64,000 bases of DNA from Tigheibacillus halophilus (GTDB taxonomy: Bacteria > Bacillota > Bacilli > Bacillales > Amphibacillaceae), in NCBI RefSeq assembly GCF_042683165.1, contig NZ_JBHUIZ010000013.1, forward strand, positions 164,959 through 228,958. Reading direction: 5' to 3'. Positions 34,497-44,029 of the stretch are shown one piece after another; the stretch's first letter is position 1; each line of letters starts with the position of its first letter. The translations under genes were made by a program, and so were the position numbers. The notes beneath the pieces are model-generated. The model made no database searches, was not told where the DNA came from, and saw only the letters and a program-made list of their open reading frames with translations.

Positions 34497-34508
34497 CTAT
34501 TAGGCTAT

Positions 34509-35135
34509 CTAAAACAAATTAAAAATCCCCAGGGAGATCAATAAAATCGGTGGTATGAAAGACATATGCTGCATTTTTTTGTTTTGGGCAAGCAATGTTC
34601 CGAGCTTGATGCCGGAAAAGAGAAAAATGCCGCTCATACATGCAATTAACGCAGGTGTGACTACAGGTGAATAGCCAACAATGGCGGCGCCGATTCCGGC
34701 ACCGAAGGCATCCATCGATAGGGCAGTTCCCAGCAGTAGGGCTTCACCTGATGAGATGATGCCGGAATGATCCAAGTCTGCCTGGTCTGGGGTTGCCAAT
34801 ACTTTTTTTACTCCGGTAAGTCCGCTCTTACTTTTTGTTTCTATATTCGTTTGCTGTCTTGACAGGTACGAACGGATTACATTCACTAAAGAAAATAAAC
34901 CAAGACAAATCAGAATAGAACCTCCAAGTATTTTGGTCATATCCGGTGAAATGATATTACTCAAACGATCACCAATTGTCATCGAGACCAATACGACAAA
35001 ACCCGAGCAGCACATGATGATAAGCAGTCCTGCAAAGGGAACGCGTATAGTGCGCATCCCATAGGTGACACCGACACCAAAACCATCGATACTGACGGCA
35101 ATCACCAGAAATATCAAGCCTGTATAATAAAGCAT
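34509..35135 (-). CDS. ytaF: Sporulation membrane protein YtaF (MntP-like)
   Basis: 208-aa polytopic membrane protein of the MntP/YtaF superfamily. The internal duplication shows as two halves each opening with a helix of the AxSxDxFGxG type: AVSIDGFGVGVTYGMR and ALSMDAFGAGIGAAI. The central cytosolic loop holds DQADLDHSGIISSGEALLL, typical of YtaF. MntP relatives export Mn2+; the YtaF branch is named from sporulation but its role is poorly known. AAAGGA before ATG 35135 is favoured over the longer frame to 35174. Single gene. Confidence 0.87.
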   Translation of the reverse strand: MLYYTGLIFLVIAVSIDGFGVGVTYGMRTIRVPFAGLLIIMCCSGFVVLVSMTIGDRLSNIISPDMTKILGGSILICLGLFSLVNVIRSYLSRQQTNIETKSKSGLTGVKKVLATPDQADLDHSGIISSGEALLLGTALSMDAFGAGIGAAIVGYSPVVTPALIACMSGIFLFSGIKLGTLLAQNKKMQHMSFIPPILLISLGIFNLF

Positions 35136-35480
35136 CGCACCATATCCTTTACAAAATGTATTGGGACCATTCAAAATATGAGATCATCTATTGGAAAACG
35201 TCCTGAATCTGTTGATATGTTATGTATATGATTGTTAATTGATTGGGCATATACCTAGCTGGCGCATATTGTCTTCTGCAATGTACACTGGTTGTTTTTG
35301 TTCTTTCTGCAAGCGTATATGACTACGCAACAGGAAAAAAGGGAGGTAATCTTAATTGAAAAGGTTTTAAAGCCTTTTTCCAGTATTCCGCTATTGATGG
35401 GGTGGCAGTTAAGTGCCATGGATGCGAACATATGGTAAAGTAACAGTAGAAGAAAAGATACGCAGAAAGGATTTTACAGA

Positions 35481-37658
35481 ATGAGCAAAACAGTTGTTTT
35501 AGCAGAAAAACCGTCGGTAGGCCGGGATATAGCCCGTGTGCTGCAATGCCATAAAAAAGGCAACGGCTATATGGAAGGTTCGAAATATATCGTTACATGG
35601 GCACTTGGTCACCTGGTCACCTTGGCAGATCCTGATATGTATGATGAAAAATATAAAACTTGGAAACTAGATGACTTGCCGATGCTTCCAAAGCATATGA
35701 AGTTGATTGTCATCAAAAAAACCGGCAAACAATTTCAAACAGTGAAAGCACAGTTGAATCGCAAGGACGTCAATGAAATCGTTATTGCGACAGATGCCGG
35801 CAGGGAAGGAGAGCTTGTTGCCCGATGGATCATTGAAAAAGCAAGAATCGATCATAAAAAAATCAGCCGATTATGGATTTCTTCTGTGACTGATAAAGCT
35901 ATCCGCGACGGTTTTAAAAATCTGAAGCCAGGAAAGCAATATGAAAATTTATATCAATCAGCTGTAGCACGATCTGAAGCGGACTGGTATGTAGGATTGA
36001 ACGCGACAAGAGCATTGACGACCAAATTCAACGCACAGTTGTCAAGTGGCCGTGTGCAGACACCAACACTTGCAATGATTGCAGCTCGCGAGCAGGAAAT
36101 CAGCCAATTCAAACCAAAACGCTTTTATGGGATCGAAGGAAAAACAAAAAAAGGTTTTATGTTGAAGTGGCTGGATCAAAAAGCGAATAACCGTATTTTT
36201 GATAAAGACAAGGCTGACAGCATTGCTGGCAAAATTCAGGGCAAATCTGCCATAATCCGTGATATACAAAAGAAACATAAACAAAAACATGCGGCGCAAC
36301 TTTATGATTTGACCGAACTGCAGCGTGATGCCAACCGTATTTTCAATTTTTCAGGCAAGCAGACGTTAAACATCATGCAAAAATTGTACGAACAGCATAA
36401 GGTGCTGACATATCCACGGACTGATTCACGTGTGATATCCACAGATATTGTGCCGACATTAAAAGATCGTTTAAAAGCGTGCGGTGTGGATCAATATGCC
36501 AGGACAGCGAGCAAATTGCTGAAAAAGGAATGGAAACTGCCAAAAACTGTTGTCAATAATGCGAAGGTTTCTGATCACCATGCGATTATCCCGACAGAAC
36601 AGCAGGTCATTCTGGAAGATTTGGATGATAAAGAGCGTAAAATTTATGATTTGGTTGTCAAACGTTTTCTGGCGGTTTTGTCTGATCCTTATGAATATGA
36701 GCAGATGACTGTGACGGCGAACATAGGCGGTGAAACTTTCACTGCGAAAGGCAAAGCAGTGAAACAACTCGGCTGGAAGGAAATTTATGACCGAGGCGGA
36801 CAATTAGAGGAAGAAGATAATGACGAGCAAAAGCTGCCTGTTTTGAAACAGGGCGATGAGCTGCAATTAATTGGATTGCGTGTGACATCTGGAGAGACGA
36901 AAGCACCTGAGCGTTTTACAGAAGGCGCGTTACTGCAGGCTATGGAAAATCCGGTCCGCTATATGAATGAGAACAGCAAAAAACATGCCCAGACGCTGCA
37001 TGAAGCCGGCGGTTTAGGCACAGTGGCGACTAGAGCGGATATCATTGAGAAATTGTTTAATAATCAGATGATGGAAATGAAAGGGAAGTATATTCATTTG
37101 ACTTCCAAAGGTAAGCAATTGCTCGACCTTGTGCCAGAAGATTTGCGCTCTCCGATTTTGACTGCTGAATGGGAAGACAAACTTAGTAAAATCGCAGAGG
37201 GCAAGCTTATGAAAGGTAAGTTCATGGCAGAGATCATTGGCTACACAAAAGAGGTTGTACAGCAAATTAAAGAGAGTGATGAAACGTTCAAGCACGATAA
37301 TATCACGGGTACAAAGTGCCCGGATTGCGGCAAGCTGATGCTTGAAGTGAAAAACCGCAATGGCCGTATGCTCGTTTGCCAGGATCGTGCTTGCGGATAT
37401 AAGAAAAATATCGCCAAAGTGACCAATGCACGTTGTCCAAATTGCCATAAGAAAATGGAAATGCGCGGTGAGGGAGAAGGGCGGATGTTCATCTGCAAGT
37501 GCGGTCACAGAGAAAAGCTATCAACTTTTAATGAAAGAAAAAATAAAGAGAAGAAACATAATGTATCCCGTAAAGAAGTAAACAAATATTTAAAGAAACA
37601 GGATGATGGATTCAAAAACAATGCGCTTGCCGAAGCGCTGGCCAAACTGAAAAAATAG
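35481..37658 (+). CDS. topB: DNA topoisomerase III
   Basis: 725-aa type IA topoisomerase that relaxes and decatenates DNA. TOPRIM domain at the N-terminus (LAEKPSVGRDIARVL, ATDAGREGEL with the metal-binding acids). The catalytic Tyr lies near residue 310 in VLTYPRTDSR; SGRVQTPTL and SDHHAIIPT are conserved in TopB. The C-terminus has two zinc-ribbon-like repeats (CPDCGKLML... and CPNCHKKME...), then a basic tail. The length is normal for Bacillus TopB. Monogenic, with a strong terminator. Confidence 0.95.
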   Translation: MSKTVVLAEKPSVGRDIARVLQCHKKGNGYMEGSKYIVTWALGHLVTLADPDMYDEKYKTWKLDDLPMLPKHMKLIVIKKTGKQFQTVKAQLNRKDVNEIVIATDAGREGELVARWIIEKARIDHKKISRLWISSVTDKAIRDGFKNLKPGKQYENLYQSAVARSEADWYVGLNATRALTTKFNAQLSSGRVQTPTLAMIAAREQEISQFKPKRFYGIEGKTKKGFMLKWLDQKANNRIFDKDKADSIAGKIQGKSAIIRDIQKKHKQKHAAQLYDLTELQRDANRIFNFSGKQTLNIMQKLYEQHKVLTYPRTDSRVISTDIVPTLKDRLKACGVDQYARTASKLLKKEWKLPKTVVNNAKVSDHHAIIPTEQQVILEDLDDKERKIYDLVVKRFLAVLSDPYEYEQMTVTANIGGETFTAKGKAVKQLGWKEIYDRGGQLEEEDNDEQKLPVLKQGDELQLIGLRVTSGETKAPERFTEGALLQAMENPVRYMNENSKKHAQTLHEAGGLGTVATRADIIEKLFNNQMMEMKGKYIHLTSKGKQLLDLVPEDLRSPILTAEWEDKLSKIAEGKLMKGKFMAEIIGYTKEVVQQIKESDETFKHDNITGTKCPDCGKLMLEVKNRNGRMLVCQDRACGYKKNIAKVTNARCPNCHKKMEMRGEGEGRMFICKCGHREKLSTFNERKNKEKKHNVSRKEVNKYLKKQDDGFKNNALAEALAKLKK

Positions 37659-37667
37659 GCGGATTGC

Positions 37668-37718
37668 GGACAATCTTTTTTCTTTTCAGCTTCTGAAAAG
37701 AAAAGATTGTCCCTTTTT
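37668..37718 (+). terminator. Terminator of topB
   Basis: Long stem GGACAATC...CTTTTCAG / CTGAAAAG...GATTGTCC, then a T-run. Confidence 0.85.
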
Positions 37719-38006
37719 TCAACATTTTTTTCGAAGGACTTTAGAACTATGAGGTACTGATAATGAAGTACTTGTTTTTTATATGGATGGAAACGTTTTG
37801 TTTGCATAGAAATACTTCAATCCTTTACCCAGCTTGCAGCGGAAGGAAAATAATGTAACGGTGCGCGAATGTAATCCATAAAATCCCTTTATATCAGGCT
37901 TATTCCTTCCTGAACAATAGGCATATTCCGGGTACCAAATGCCTATAGAACAATACTGCCTATTATGCTAACGTATATTTTAGGAAAAATGATGGAGGGG
38001 AAAAAG

Positions 38007-39314
38007 ATGCCAAAAAAGCTGATAGCACTATTTTCTGTGCTGTTATTGGCTGCAGTCTTCATTTCCGGGTGTGGAAAAGAAGATGTCAAAGCTGACAAAA
38101 AAACAGAAGCAGCTGAAAAAGAAGACCAGACTAAGAATGAGGATCAGACAAAAGAGAAAGAACAGGAAACAGAAAAAGAAGCTGCGGCGGAAGAGGATGC
38201 ATCAGCTGATACAGAAAAAGAGAATACAGCAACCAATGATGTTTCCGGCTTAATATCGTTTATGGAAGAACAAACAGAGGGAACCACAAAGACAGTTTTT
38301 GAAAATAGTGATAAACAAACACATGATTTGAAAGACATTTCTGTATCATTGGACGCTTACACAGTTGTGCAGCTGAATGATTTTCATACAGATTTCAGTA
38401 TACCATTCAATGACCAAACCGATGGAGGTGTCATTTTAGCAAAATATTCCGTAGAGAACAAGGGCGACAAGGATGCTTATTATATGCCTTCGTTGGATGG
38501 GACATTCACCGGTGCAACAAAGGCATATACCAATTACAAGGAACTGATTCCGGAAGAGGATCAATTAAGCACTGTATTATCACCTGCCAATGATTATGTG
38601 GTGAAAGCAGGAGAAACGGCTGAAGGATACTTTGCCTATCCGTTCGGCAAGGATGCTTTCGATAAAATCATGGATTTGGGTACGATTCAAGTTGATGTAC
38701 CGCCTGCACAAGGCACGAAAGGGAAATTCGATAACCCGATTGGTTCAAAGGGTAAATTCACTATCAGCTTGAACGACAAAGGCGCTGAAAAAGCTTCCGC
38801 TAATGCGAAATTCTACCAGGATGACGCCACTAAAAATGATATGGGCGAAAAGAAGCTGCTGAAAGAAAAAAGTGATATCGGCAAAAAAGAGAAGCTGCGT
38901 GATGTCACAGTAACCTTGGATGGCTACCAGTTTGCAGAATTTACACCAAATGAAGTAGAAGCACCCCGCTTCAAGAATTTCAAAAATGGTGTGGTGATTC
39001 TGACTGTAAAGTTCCTTTTGGATAATAAAGGAAAAGAAGATATCGGGTTAAGCGGGATCAGCTCGACACTGAGAGTGAATGATGGTTCACAGTGGATGAT
39101 CAACGAAGGTATGTTGAAAATGTATACAATCAATGATTTGATCGAGGCGAACGATTCAGGAGAGCTGCTCCAAGTTTATGTGCTTGATAAAGAGCAGTAT
39201 GATAAAATTTGGAAAGACAAAGACTTTGATATTGAAATCGGCCCGATGCGAAACAAAGAAGCGAAAGACATCTCGAAAGGCAAAAAAGCCTCATTTAAAT
39301 TACCAAATGAATAG
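38007..39314 (+). CDS. Secreted lipoprotein, DUF5068-like
   Basis: 435-aa predicted lipoprotein. Signal peptide MPKKLIALFSVLLLAAVFISGC with lipobox FISGC, lipidated Cys22. A highly acidic/lysine-rich linker (residues about 25-80: many E, K and T) acts as a wall-spanning tether. Two similar beta-sandwich halves follow, each with a VSLDAYTVVQLND / VTLDGYQFAEFTPN opening and a VENKG / LDNKG strand, as in DUF4352/DUF5068-type extracellular proteins. Function unknown. GGAGGGG before ATG 38007 decides the start over the frame opening at 37965. Confidence 0.82.
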   Translation: MPKKLIALFSVLLLAAVFISGCGKEDVKADKKTEAAEKEDQTKNEDQTKEKEQETEKEAAAEEDASADTEKENTATNDVSGLISFMEEQTEGTTKTVFENSDKQTHDLKDISVSLDAYTVVQLNDFHTDFSIPFNDQTDGGVILAKYSVENKGDKDAYYMPSLDGTFTGATKAYTNYKELIPEEDQLSTVLSPANDYVVKAGETAEGYFAYPFGKDAFDKIMDLGTIQVDVPPAQGTKGKFDNPIGSKGKFTISLNDKGAEKASANAKFYQDDATKNDMGEKKLLKEKSDIGKKEKLRDVTVTLDGYQFAEFTPNEVEAPRFKNFKNGVVILTVKFLLDNKGKEDIGLSGISSTLRVNDGSQWMINEGMLKMYTINDLIEANDSGELLQVYVLDKEQYDKIWKDKDFDIEIGPMRNKEAKDISKGKKASFKLPNE

Positions 39315-39320
39315 AATACA

Positions 39321-39352
39321 AGCACCTTTTCCAGGGGAGAAGGTGCTTTTTG
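39321..39352 (+). terminator. Terminator of the lipoprotein gene
   Basis: AAGCACCTT/AAGGTGCTT stem with a T-run. Confidence 0.85.
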
Positions 39353-39516
39353 TTTGGCAGCATATACGCCGGCTTTGCCAATGAATCCCTACCCAAAACG
39401 GATATGAACAATTGTAGAATCGCAGATTCAAGGGCTTGCGTGAGCCCAAAAGCTCATGTATGATGAAAATGAGACATTTTAATTACATATTCAACGTTTA
39501 GGGAGGTACCAAATAG

Positions 39517-39756
39517 ATGGCTTTTGTAATTCTGGATCCATGCCAAGGTGAGAAATCAGGCGAATGTGTCAGTGTTTGCCCGGTTGATTGCATTGAAGAA
39601 GGCGAGGATCAATTCTATATAGACCCTGATATTTGTATCGACTGTGCTGCATGCCAAGCTGTATGTCCAGTAGATGCAATTGTAGAAGAATATGATTTGA
39701 CTTCTGATCAGGAAAAATATCTGACACTCGCCGAAGAATTTTTCGCTAACAGATAA
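39517..39756 (+). CDS. fer: Ferredoxin, 4Fe-4S
   Basis: 79-aa low-potential electron carrier. The second cluster motif is intact: CIDCAACQAVCPVD. The first is CQGEKSGECVSVCPVD with a longer gap, as in the seven/eight-Cys ferredoxins of bacilli where one cluster is modified or lost. An acidic tail follows. GGGAGG lies before the ATG. Monocistronic with a shared terminator. Likely partner for P450s, nitric oxide synthase or other reductases; none is adjacent. Confidence 0.92.
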   Translation: MAFVILDPCQGEKSGECVSVCPVDCIEEGEDQFYIDPDICIDCAACQAVCPVDAIVEEYDLTSDQEKYLTLAEEFFANR

Positions 39757-39758
39757 TG

Positions 39759-39793
39759 AAAACCCGCCACTTTTTCGAGCGGCGGGTTTTTTA
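39759..39793. terminator. Bidirectional terminator after fer
   Basis: AAAACCCGCC/GGCGGGTTTT stem, shared with the convergent small gene. Confidence 0.88.
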
Positions 39794-39795
39794 TA

Positions 39796-39930
39796 TTAGT
39801 CTTTCGCTTCTTCGGCAAGCTTGCTGGCAAACCATCTTTTAGCTGTTTCTTCATCAACTTCATACACTTTCCCTGCACGAAACAGTTGTCCGTGGTACGC
39901 AGTTTGTACATTCATTTTTACTTTGACCAT
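39796..39930 (-). CDS. Small 44-aa basic protein, unknown
   Basis: Reads MVKVKMNVQTAYHGQLFRAG then KVYEVDEETAKRWFASKLAEEAKD. It has a beta-hairpin-like front and a helical tail; the pattern 'YHGxLFRAGKVYEVDEETAKRW' resembles short phage-head or DUF-type proteins that contain an SH3-like strand pair. The ORF ends exactly at the terminator shared with fer. The ribosome binding site (AGGGGCTG) is moderate. Too short for a firm family call. Confidence 0.55.
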   Translation of the reverse strand: MVKVKMNVQTAYHGQLFRAGKVYEVDEETAKRWFASKLAEEAKD

Positions 39931-40020
39931 TTGTAACAGCCCCTGTTTTGTGAAATTATCTTTATTATAAAACAATTGGCAGTATGTTTCCAGTGATGCA
40001 GCGAATGATACTGTTGCGTT

Positions 40021-42093
40021 TTAATGCTTCTTGATTTGTTCCCATGCCGCTTCCAAATCCGTTGTGGGCTGCTGGCAGCTGAAATGTTGACAAACATAAA
40101 CAGTTGGCTGATGATTGATTTGTCTGTATGCTGAAGCAAAAGCAGCGGTATCGTTAAAATGTTCTGGTAAAGCGGCAGTCAAAAGGCTGACATCAGGTAA
40201 AAATTGTTTGGTGAAACGGTGGATCCATTCCTTATATCCAGGCTGAGAATAATCTCCTATGACGACCACTTCTTTAGCGGGGAATTCCAGCGCGATCACC
40301 GCTTGAAGGAAGAAACAGGCATTGGCGGCCCGTTGTGAAATGTCATCGAAGAAGGTATATGTCATTTCTTCTGCTTGGTCCAAGAAACGGCTTGTGCCGG
40401 TAAGATGCCCGAATTTGGCCAACGTATATCCTGCAACGCTATTGCCGGAGGGGAGAGCGCCATCGTATACTTCCTTATCGGACGCAATCAATTTTTCTGC
40501 ATCATTACCACTGAAGTAGAATCCGCCATTTTCTTCATCCCAAAATAGGTTTGTCATAGCTTCGATTACTTTGTTCCCTCTGTGAAGCATTTCCAATGAA
40601 AGTGTCGCCTGGTAGAGCTCCAGATAAGCCCATGATAAAAATGCATAGTCATCCAGATACGCATGATATTTTGTTTCACCGTGTCGGTATCTGGCCATCA
40701 ATCTCCCGTTTGCGTAGAGGTTTTCTTCAATAAAGCCAATTGTTTCATGAGCCATATCCATTGCCCGCTGATTGGCAAGAACATTGCCTGCCTTAGCTAA
40801 TGCAGCAATCATTAAAGCATTATTTCCCGTTAGAATTTTATCATCGGTATGCGGCCTGGTTCTTTTCTTTCTGGCATCCTGCAATTTAATCCGTGCTTTT
40901 TCAAGTTCTTGATCCAGTTCATTTTCGGTCATTTGACTGCTCTCAGCAATCATTCTTTTATCGATTTGAATAAGGTTGGGAATATTTTTGCCCTCAAAAT
41001 TTCCCTGAGGTGTGATTTGGTATACTCGTGTGTAAAGATTGGCCAGATCATTATCCAGCACATCAAAAATTTCTTGATGATCCCATACATAAAATTTTCC
41101 TTCTACACCTTCCGAATCAGCATCTATCGCTGTATAAAAAGCGCCATTTTCATCTGTCATTTCTTTGGCGGTAAAATGGATGATCTGTTCGGCGATTCGC
41201 TTATAAAACGTTTTTTTGGTCACCTGATAGCATTCCGTATAAGCCATCAACAATAATGCATTGTCATAAAGCATTTTTTCAAAATGTGGCACCAGCCACT
41301 TTTCATCAGTAGCGTAGCGGCAAAAACCAAACCCAATGTGATCGTATATTCCCCCGGCTGCTAATTTATGGAGTGTCTGTTCCACCATTTCCAACGCTTC
41401 AGGCTGTTTGCTGAAATAGTGGTACCTTAACAGGAAAAGTAAATTTTGCGGTTGCGGAAATTTTGGCGCTCCTCCAAATCCCCCATGTGTATGGTCATAC
41501 ATAGCGCGAAGCTGTTGGAATGCATCATCCACACTTTGCTTTGTCAAACGATGTTTGCTTTTTGTCTGTTGTGTCTTTTTTAGCGCCCTTCGCACACTTT
41601 TAGTCACTTTGTGGATATGCGCAGGATCTTGACGATACTTTTCCGAAAGCTGGGTAATTGCCTCCAGCAGTCCAGGAAGATGATATTTACTATATTTAGG
41701 AAAATAAGTTCCAGCATAAAATGGAATTTGGTCGGGTGTCATGAAGATGGTCAAAGGCCACCCGCCTTGGCCGGTCATCATCTGGCAAACCTTCATGTAA
41801 ATGGAATCCACGTCCGGTCTTTCTTCCCGATCCACCTTGATCGACACATAATGCCTATTCAAATATGCAGCAATTTCGTTGTCTTTAAACGATTCCCGCG
41901 CCATTACATGACACCAATGACAAGTGCTGTAGCCGATGGAAAGAAAAATCGGTTTCCCTTCTTGTTTTGCTTTATCGAATGCTTCTTCTCCCCATGGATA
42001 CCAGTCAACAGGGTTATATGCATGTTGCAATAAATATGGAGATTTCTCATCGATCAATCTGTTGGGTTTTCTGTTAGCTGGGATACGCGTCAC
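40021..42093 (-). CDS. yyaL: Thioredoxin-domain protein YyaL (DUF255, spermatogenesis-associated protein 20 homologue)
   Basis: 690 aa. The N-terminal thioredoxin-like DUF255 domain (about 10-170) has the motif YSTCHWCHVMARESF, preceded by SPYLLQHAYNPVDWYPWGEEAF. The rest (about 190-680) is an (alpha/alpha)6-barrel-like glycosidase fold with GGIYDHIGFGFCRYATDEKW and HFEKMLYDNALLL, conserved from bacteria to mammals. Biochemical role not settled; a cellobiose epimerase or mannosidase-like fold is seen in relatives. The GTG start has AAAGAGG almost touching it, so the exact start is uncertain. Confidence 0.9.
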   Translation of the reverse strand: MTRIPANRKPNRLIDEKSPYLLQHAYNPVDWYPWGEEAFDKAKQEGKPIFLSIGYSTCHWCHVMARESFKDNEIAAYLNRHYVSIKVDREERPDVDSIYMKVCQMMTGQGGWPLTIFMTPDQIPFYAGTYFPKYSKYHLPGLLEAITQLSEKYRQDPAHIHKVTKSVRRALKKTQQTKSKHRLTKQSVDDAFQQLRAMYDHTHGGFGGAPKFPQPQNLLFLLRYHYFSKQPEALEMVEQTLHKLAAGGIYDHIGFGFCRYATDEKWLVPHFEKMLYDNALLLMAYTECYQVTKKTFYKRIAEQIIHFTAKEMTDENGAFYTAIDADSEGVEGKFYVWDHQEIFDVLDNDLANLYTRVYQITPQGNFEGKNIPNLIQIDKRMIAESSQMTENELDQELEKARIKLQDARKKRTRPHTDDKILTGNNALMIAALAKAGNVLANQRAMDMAHETIGFIEENLYANGRLMARYRHGETKYHAYLDDYAFLSWAYLELYQATLSLEMLHRGNKVIEAMTNLFWDEENGGFYFSGNDAEKLIASDKEVYDGALPSGNSVAGYTLAKFGHLTGTSRFLDQAEEMTYTFFDDISQRAANACFFLQAVIALEFPAKEVVVIGDYSQPGYKEWIHRFTKQFLPDVSLLTAALPEHFNDTAAFASAYRQINHQPTVYVCQHFSCQQPTTDLEAAWEQIKKH

Positions 42094-42262
42094 CCTCTTT
42101 TCAATGAACTATATAAGGTTACTTTACCACAATTCGCCAAGTTGATTCGAAATTTAAATCGCTATCATCATTCATCGTATTATTTGCTTGTTTACTATAT
42201 TTACATTGACGTCTTGACATAAACTTGTTATCATTTCACTATTGTTTAAAAATGAATAGCTA

Positions 42263-42331
42263 CCTTGTATAAGTCCAAGAATATGGCTTGGACGTTTCTA
42301 CCAGGCTACCATGAATAGCTTGTCTACAAGG
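42263..42331 (+). ncRNA. Purine (guanine-type) riboswitch aptamer
   Basis: P1 CCTTGTA/TACAAGG closes a three-way junction. P2 is GTCCAAG-AATATGG-CTTGGAC, with the conserved AATATGG loop. The J2/3 core is TTTCTACC, P3 is CAGGCTA/TAGCTTG around ACCATGAA, and J3/1 is TCTA. The base matching position 74 is C, which selects guanine/hypoxanthine over adenine. Controls the downstream NCS2 permease. Confidence 0.93.
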
Positions 42332-42372
42332 AATGGGAAAATAGATGATATTTTTGATTCCTTTGGTAGATG

Positions 42373-42404
42373 AAACTTTGGCGCTTGTGGCCAAAGTTTT
42401 TTTT
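42373..42404 (+). terminator. Expression-platform terminator of the guanine riboswitch
   Basis: AAACTTTGGC/GGCCAAAGTTT stem then eight T. It forms when purine is bound and stops transcription. Confidence 0.85.
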
Positions 42405-42660
42405 ATAAAAAAATTAATAAAGCGAAAATGCCATGGAAGGCTCATTTCTAGGAAATACTATGAAGAAAAGCCGGTGGATAATAGTTGCGAAACCTTCCCA
42501 TGTGCTTTACGAGAACGAATTGTACTAATAGCGCCTTCAAGTATAAAAATCGGGTTAACAGCCCATAATCCGCTGACAGATTCCGGCCTGCCAGGTGTTG
42601 TGAACAGGTAGGCATGCTGGACGAAGTGTCACTTTATGACAGAATAGGAGATTGAACATC

Positions 42661-43956
42661 ATGAAAAACTTCTTTCAATTCAGAGAAAGAAATACAACTT
42701 ATAAAAAAGAAACGCTGGCGGGGGTGACGACCTTTCTTTCCGTAGCTTATATCTTAGTCGTAAACCCGTTAATCCTTAGCCAATCCGGTATGGACAGGGG
42801 CGCTGTATTTACCGCAACTGCTCTGATTGCAATTATCGGCACACTGCTTATTGGGCTCCTTGCCAATTATCCAATTGCGATTGCACCAAGTATGGGATTG
42901 AATTCTTTTTTCACTTTTTCCGTTTGTATCGGTATGGGGATCGCATGGCAAGTCGCTTTAACAGGTGTCTTTATAGCTGGCATCATCTTTATGATATTAA
43001 GTTTATTGAAGATCCGGGAAAAAATCATCAATGTGATTCCGCAGGATCTAAAACACGCAATTGCTTCCGGAATAGGATTCTTCATCGCGTTCATCGGCTT
43101 GAAAAATGCGGGGATGATTGTTTCTAACCCAGATACATTTATTTCAATCGGAAATTTGACTTCACCTACGACAGCACTTGCGGTCATTGGTCTGGTCATG
43201 ATGATTATTATGTTGGTACGCGGCATCAATGGCGGAATTTTCTATGGGATGGTAATTACAACGGTTATTGGAATGCTCGTCGGTTTGATTGACGTCCCTG
43301 CATCCATAGTGGGAAAGATACCGAGTATAGCACCAACATTTGGTGTTGTGTTCTCTCATTTACATGATATTTTCACACCTGACGTAATCGCGGTTATTTT
43401 TACATTCCTATTCGTTGCTTTTTTTGATACGGCTGGCGCATTGATCGCACTTACTAGTCAAGCGGGGATGGTGAAAAACAATTCGATTCCAAACGTGGGC
43501 CGGGCATTACTTGCGGATTCTTCAGCCGGTGTCATAGGCGCGATATTGGGGACATCTACACCAGCAACGAGTGTTGAATCCTCTGCAGGTATTGCAGTAG
43601 GAGGGAGAACAGGGTTTACCTCAGTCATTATTGCTGCCTGTTTTGCAATTGCTTTATTCTTTTCTCCTCTTCTTGCCGTTATTACTACAGAAATTACAGC
43701 ACCTGCATTAATTATCGTCGGGGCATTGATGGCAATGGAAATAAGTAAAATAAACTGGAGTAAGCTGGAAATCGTCATTCCCTCGTTTTTAACAGTTATC
43801 ATGATGCCTTTGACATCTAGTGTCGCAACAGGTATTGCATTTGGTTTTATTTTATATCCTTTATCTTTAGCAGCGCAAAGGCGTTTTAAAGAAGTGCATC
43901 CTATTATGTATGTGCTTTGCTTGCTATTTATTTTATACTTCGTATTTGTCGCATAG
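42661..43956 (+). CDS. pbuG: NCS2-family purine (guanine/hypoxanthine) permease
   Basis: 431-aa nucleobase:cation symporter of the AzgA/PbuG branch (COG2252). The opening FFQFRERNTTYKKETLAGVTTFLSVAYI, the helix-3 PSMGLNSFFTF and the helix-10 SSAGIAVGGRTGFTSV motifs identify the branch. Guanine and hypoxanthine are the expected substrates, in accord with the guanine riboswitch upstream. AGGAG at 42646-42650 sits ten bases before ATG 42661; the TTG at 42652 is too close. About 255 bp separate the riboswitch terminator from the start; I see no gene there. Confidence 0.92.
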   Translation: MKNFFQFRERNTTYKKETLAGVTTFLSVAYILVVNPLILSQSGMDRGAVFTATALIAIIGTLLIGLLANYPIAIAPSMGLNSFFTFSVCIGMGIAWQVALTGVFIAGIIFMILSLLKIREKIINVIPQDLKHAIASGIGFFIAFIGLKNAGMIVSNPDTFISIGNLTSPTTALAVIGLVMMIIMLVRGINGGIFYGMVITTVIGMLVGLIDVPASIVGKIPSIAPTFGVVFSHLHDIFTPDVIAVIFTFLFVAFFDTAGALIALTSQAGMVKNNSIPNVGRALLADSSAGVIGAILGTSTPATSVESSAGIAVGGRTGFTSVIIAACFAIALFFSPLLAVITTEITAPALIIVGALMAMEISKINWSKLEIVIPSFLTVIMMPLTSSVATGIAFGFILYPLSLAAQRRFKEVHPIMYVLCLLFILYFVFVA

Positions 43957-44029
43957 CTGATCCAGGTGGAGCGGGGAGCCCGACATAAATAAATTTTATT
44001 TGACTTAGCCTAAAGAAAAAACAAATTGA

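Noticed and set aside
35361..35382. AAAAGG/CCTTTT stem upstream of topB
   Set aside because: A short A/T-rich stem with no partner structure; not enough for an attenuator or riboswitch call.
39708..39911. 67-codon minus-strand frame over the ferredoxin end
   Set aside because: It crosses the shared terminator and ferredoxin coding sequence; the 44-aa frame at 39796-39930 fits the region better.
42345..42611. 88-codon open frame between riboswitch and permease
   Set aside because: It starts inside the riboswitch terminator, has no ribosome binding site and no recognisable domain.
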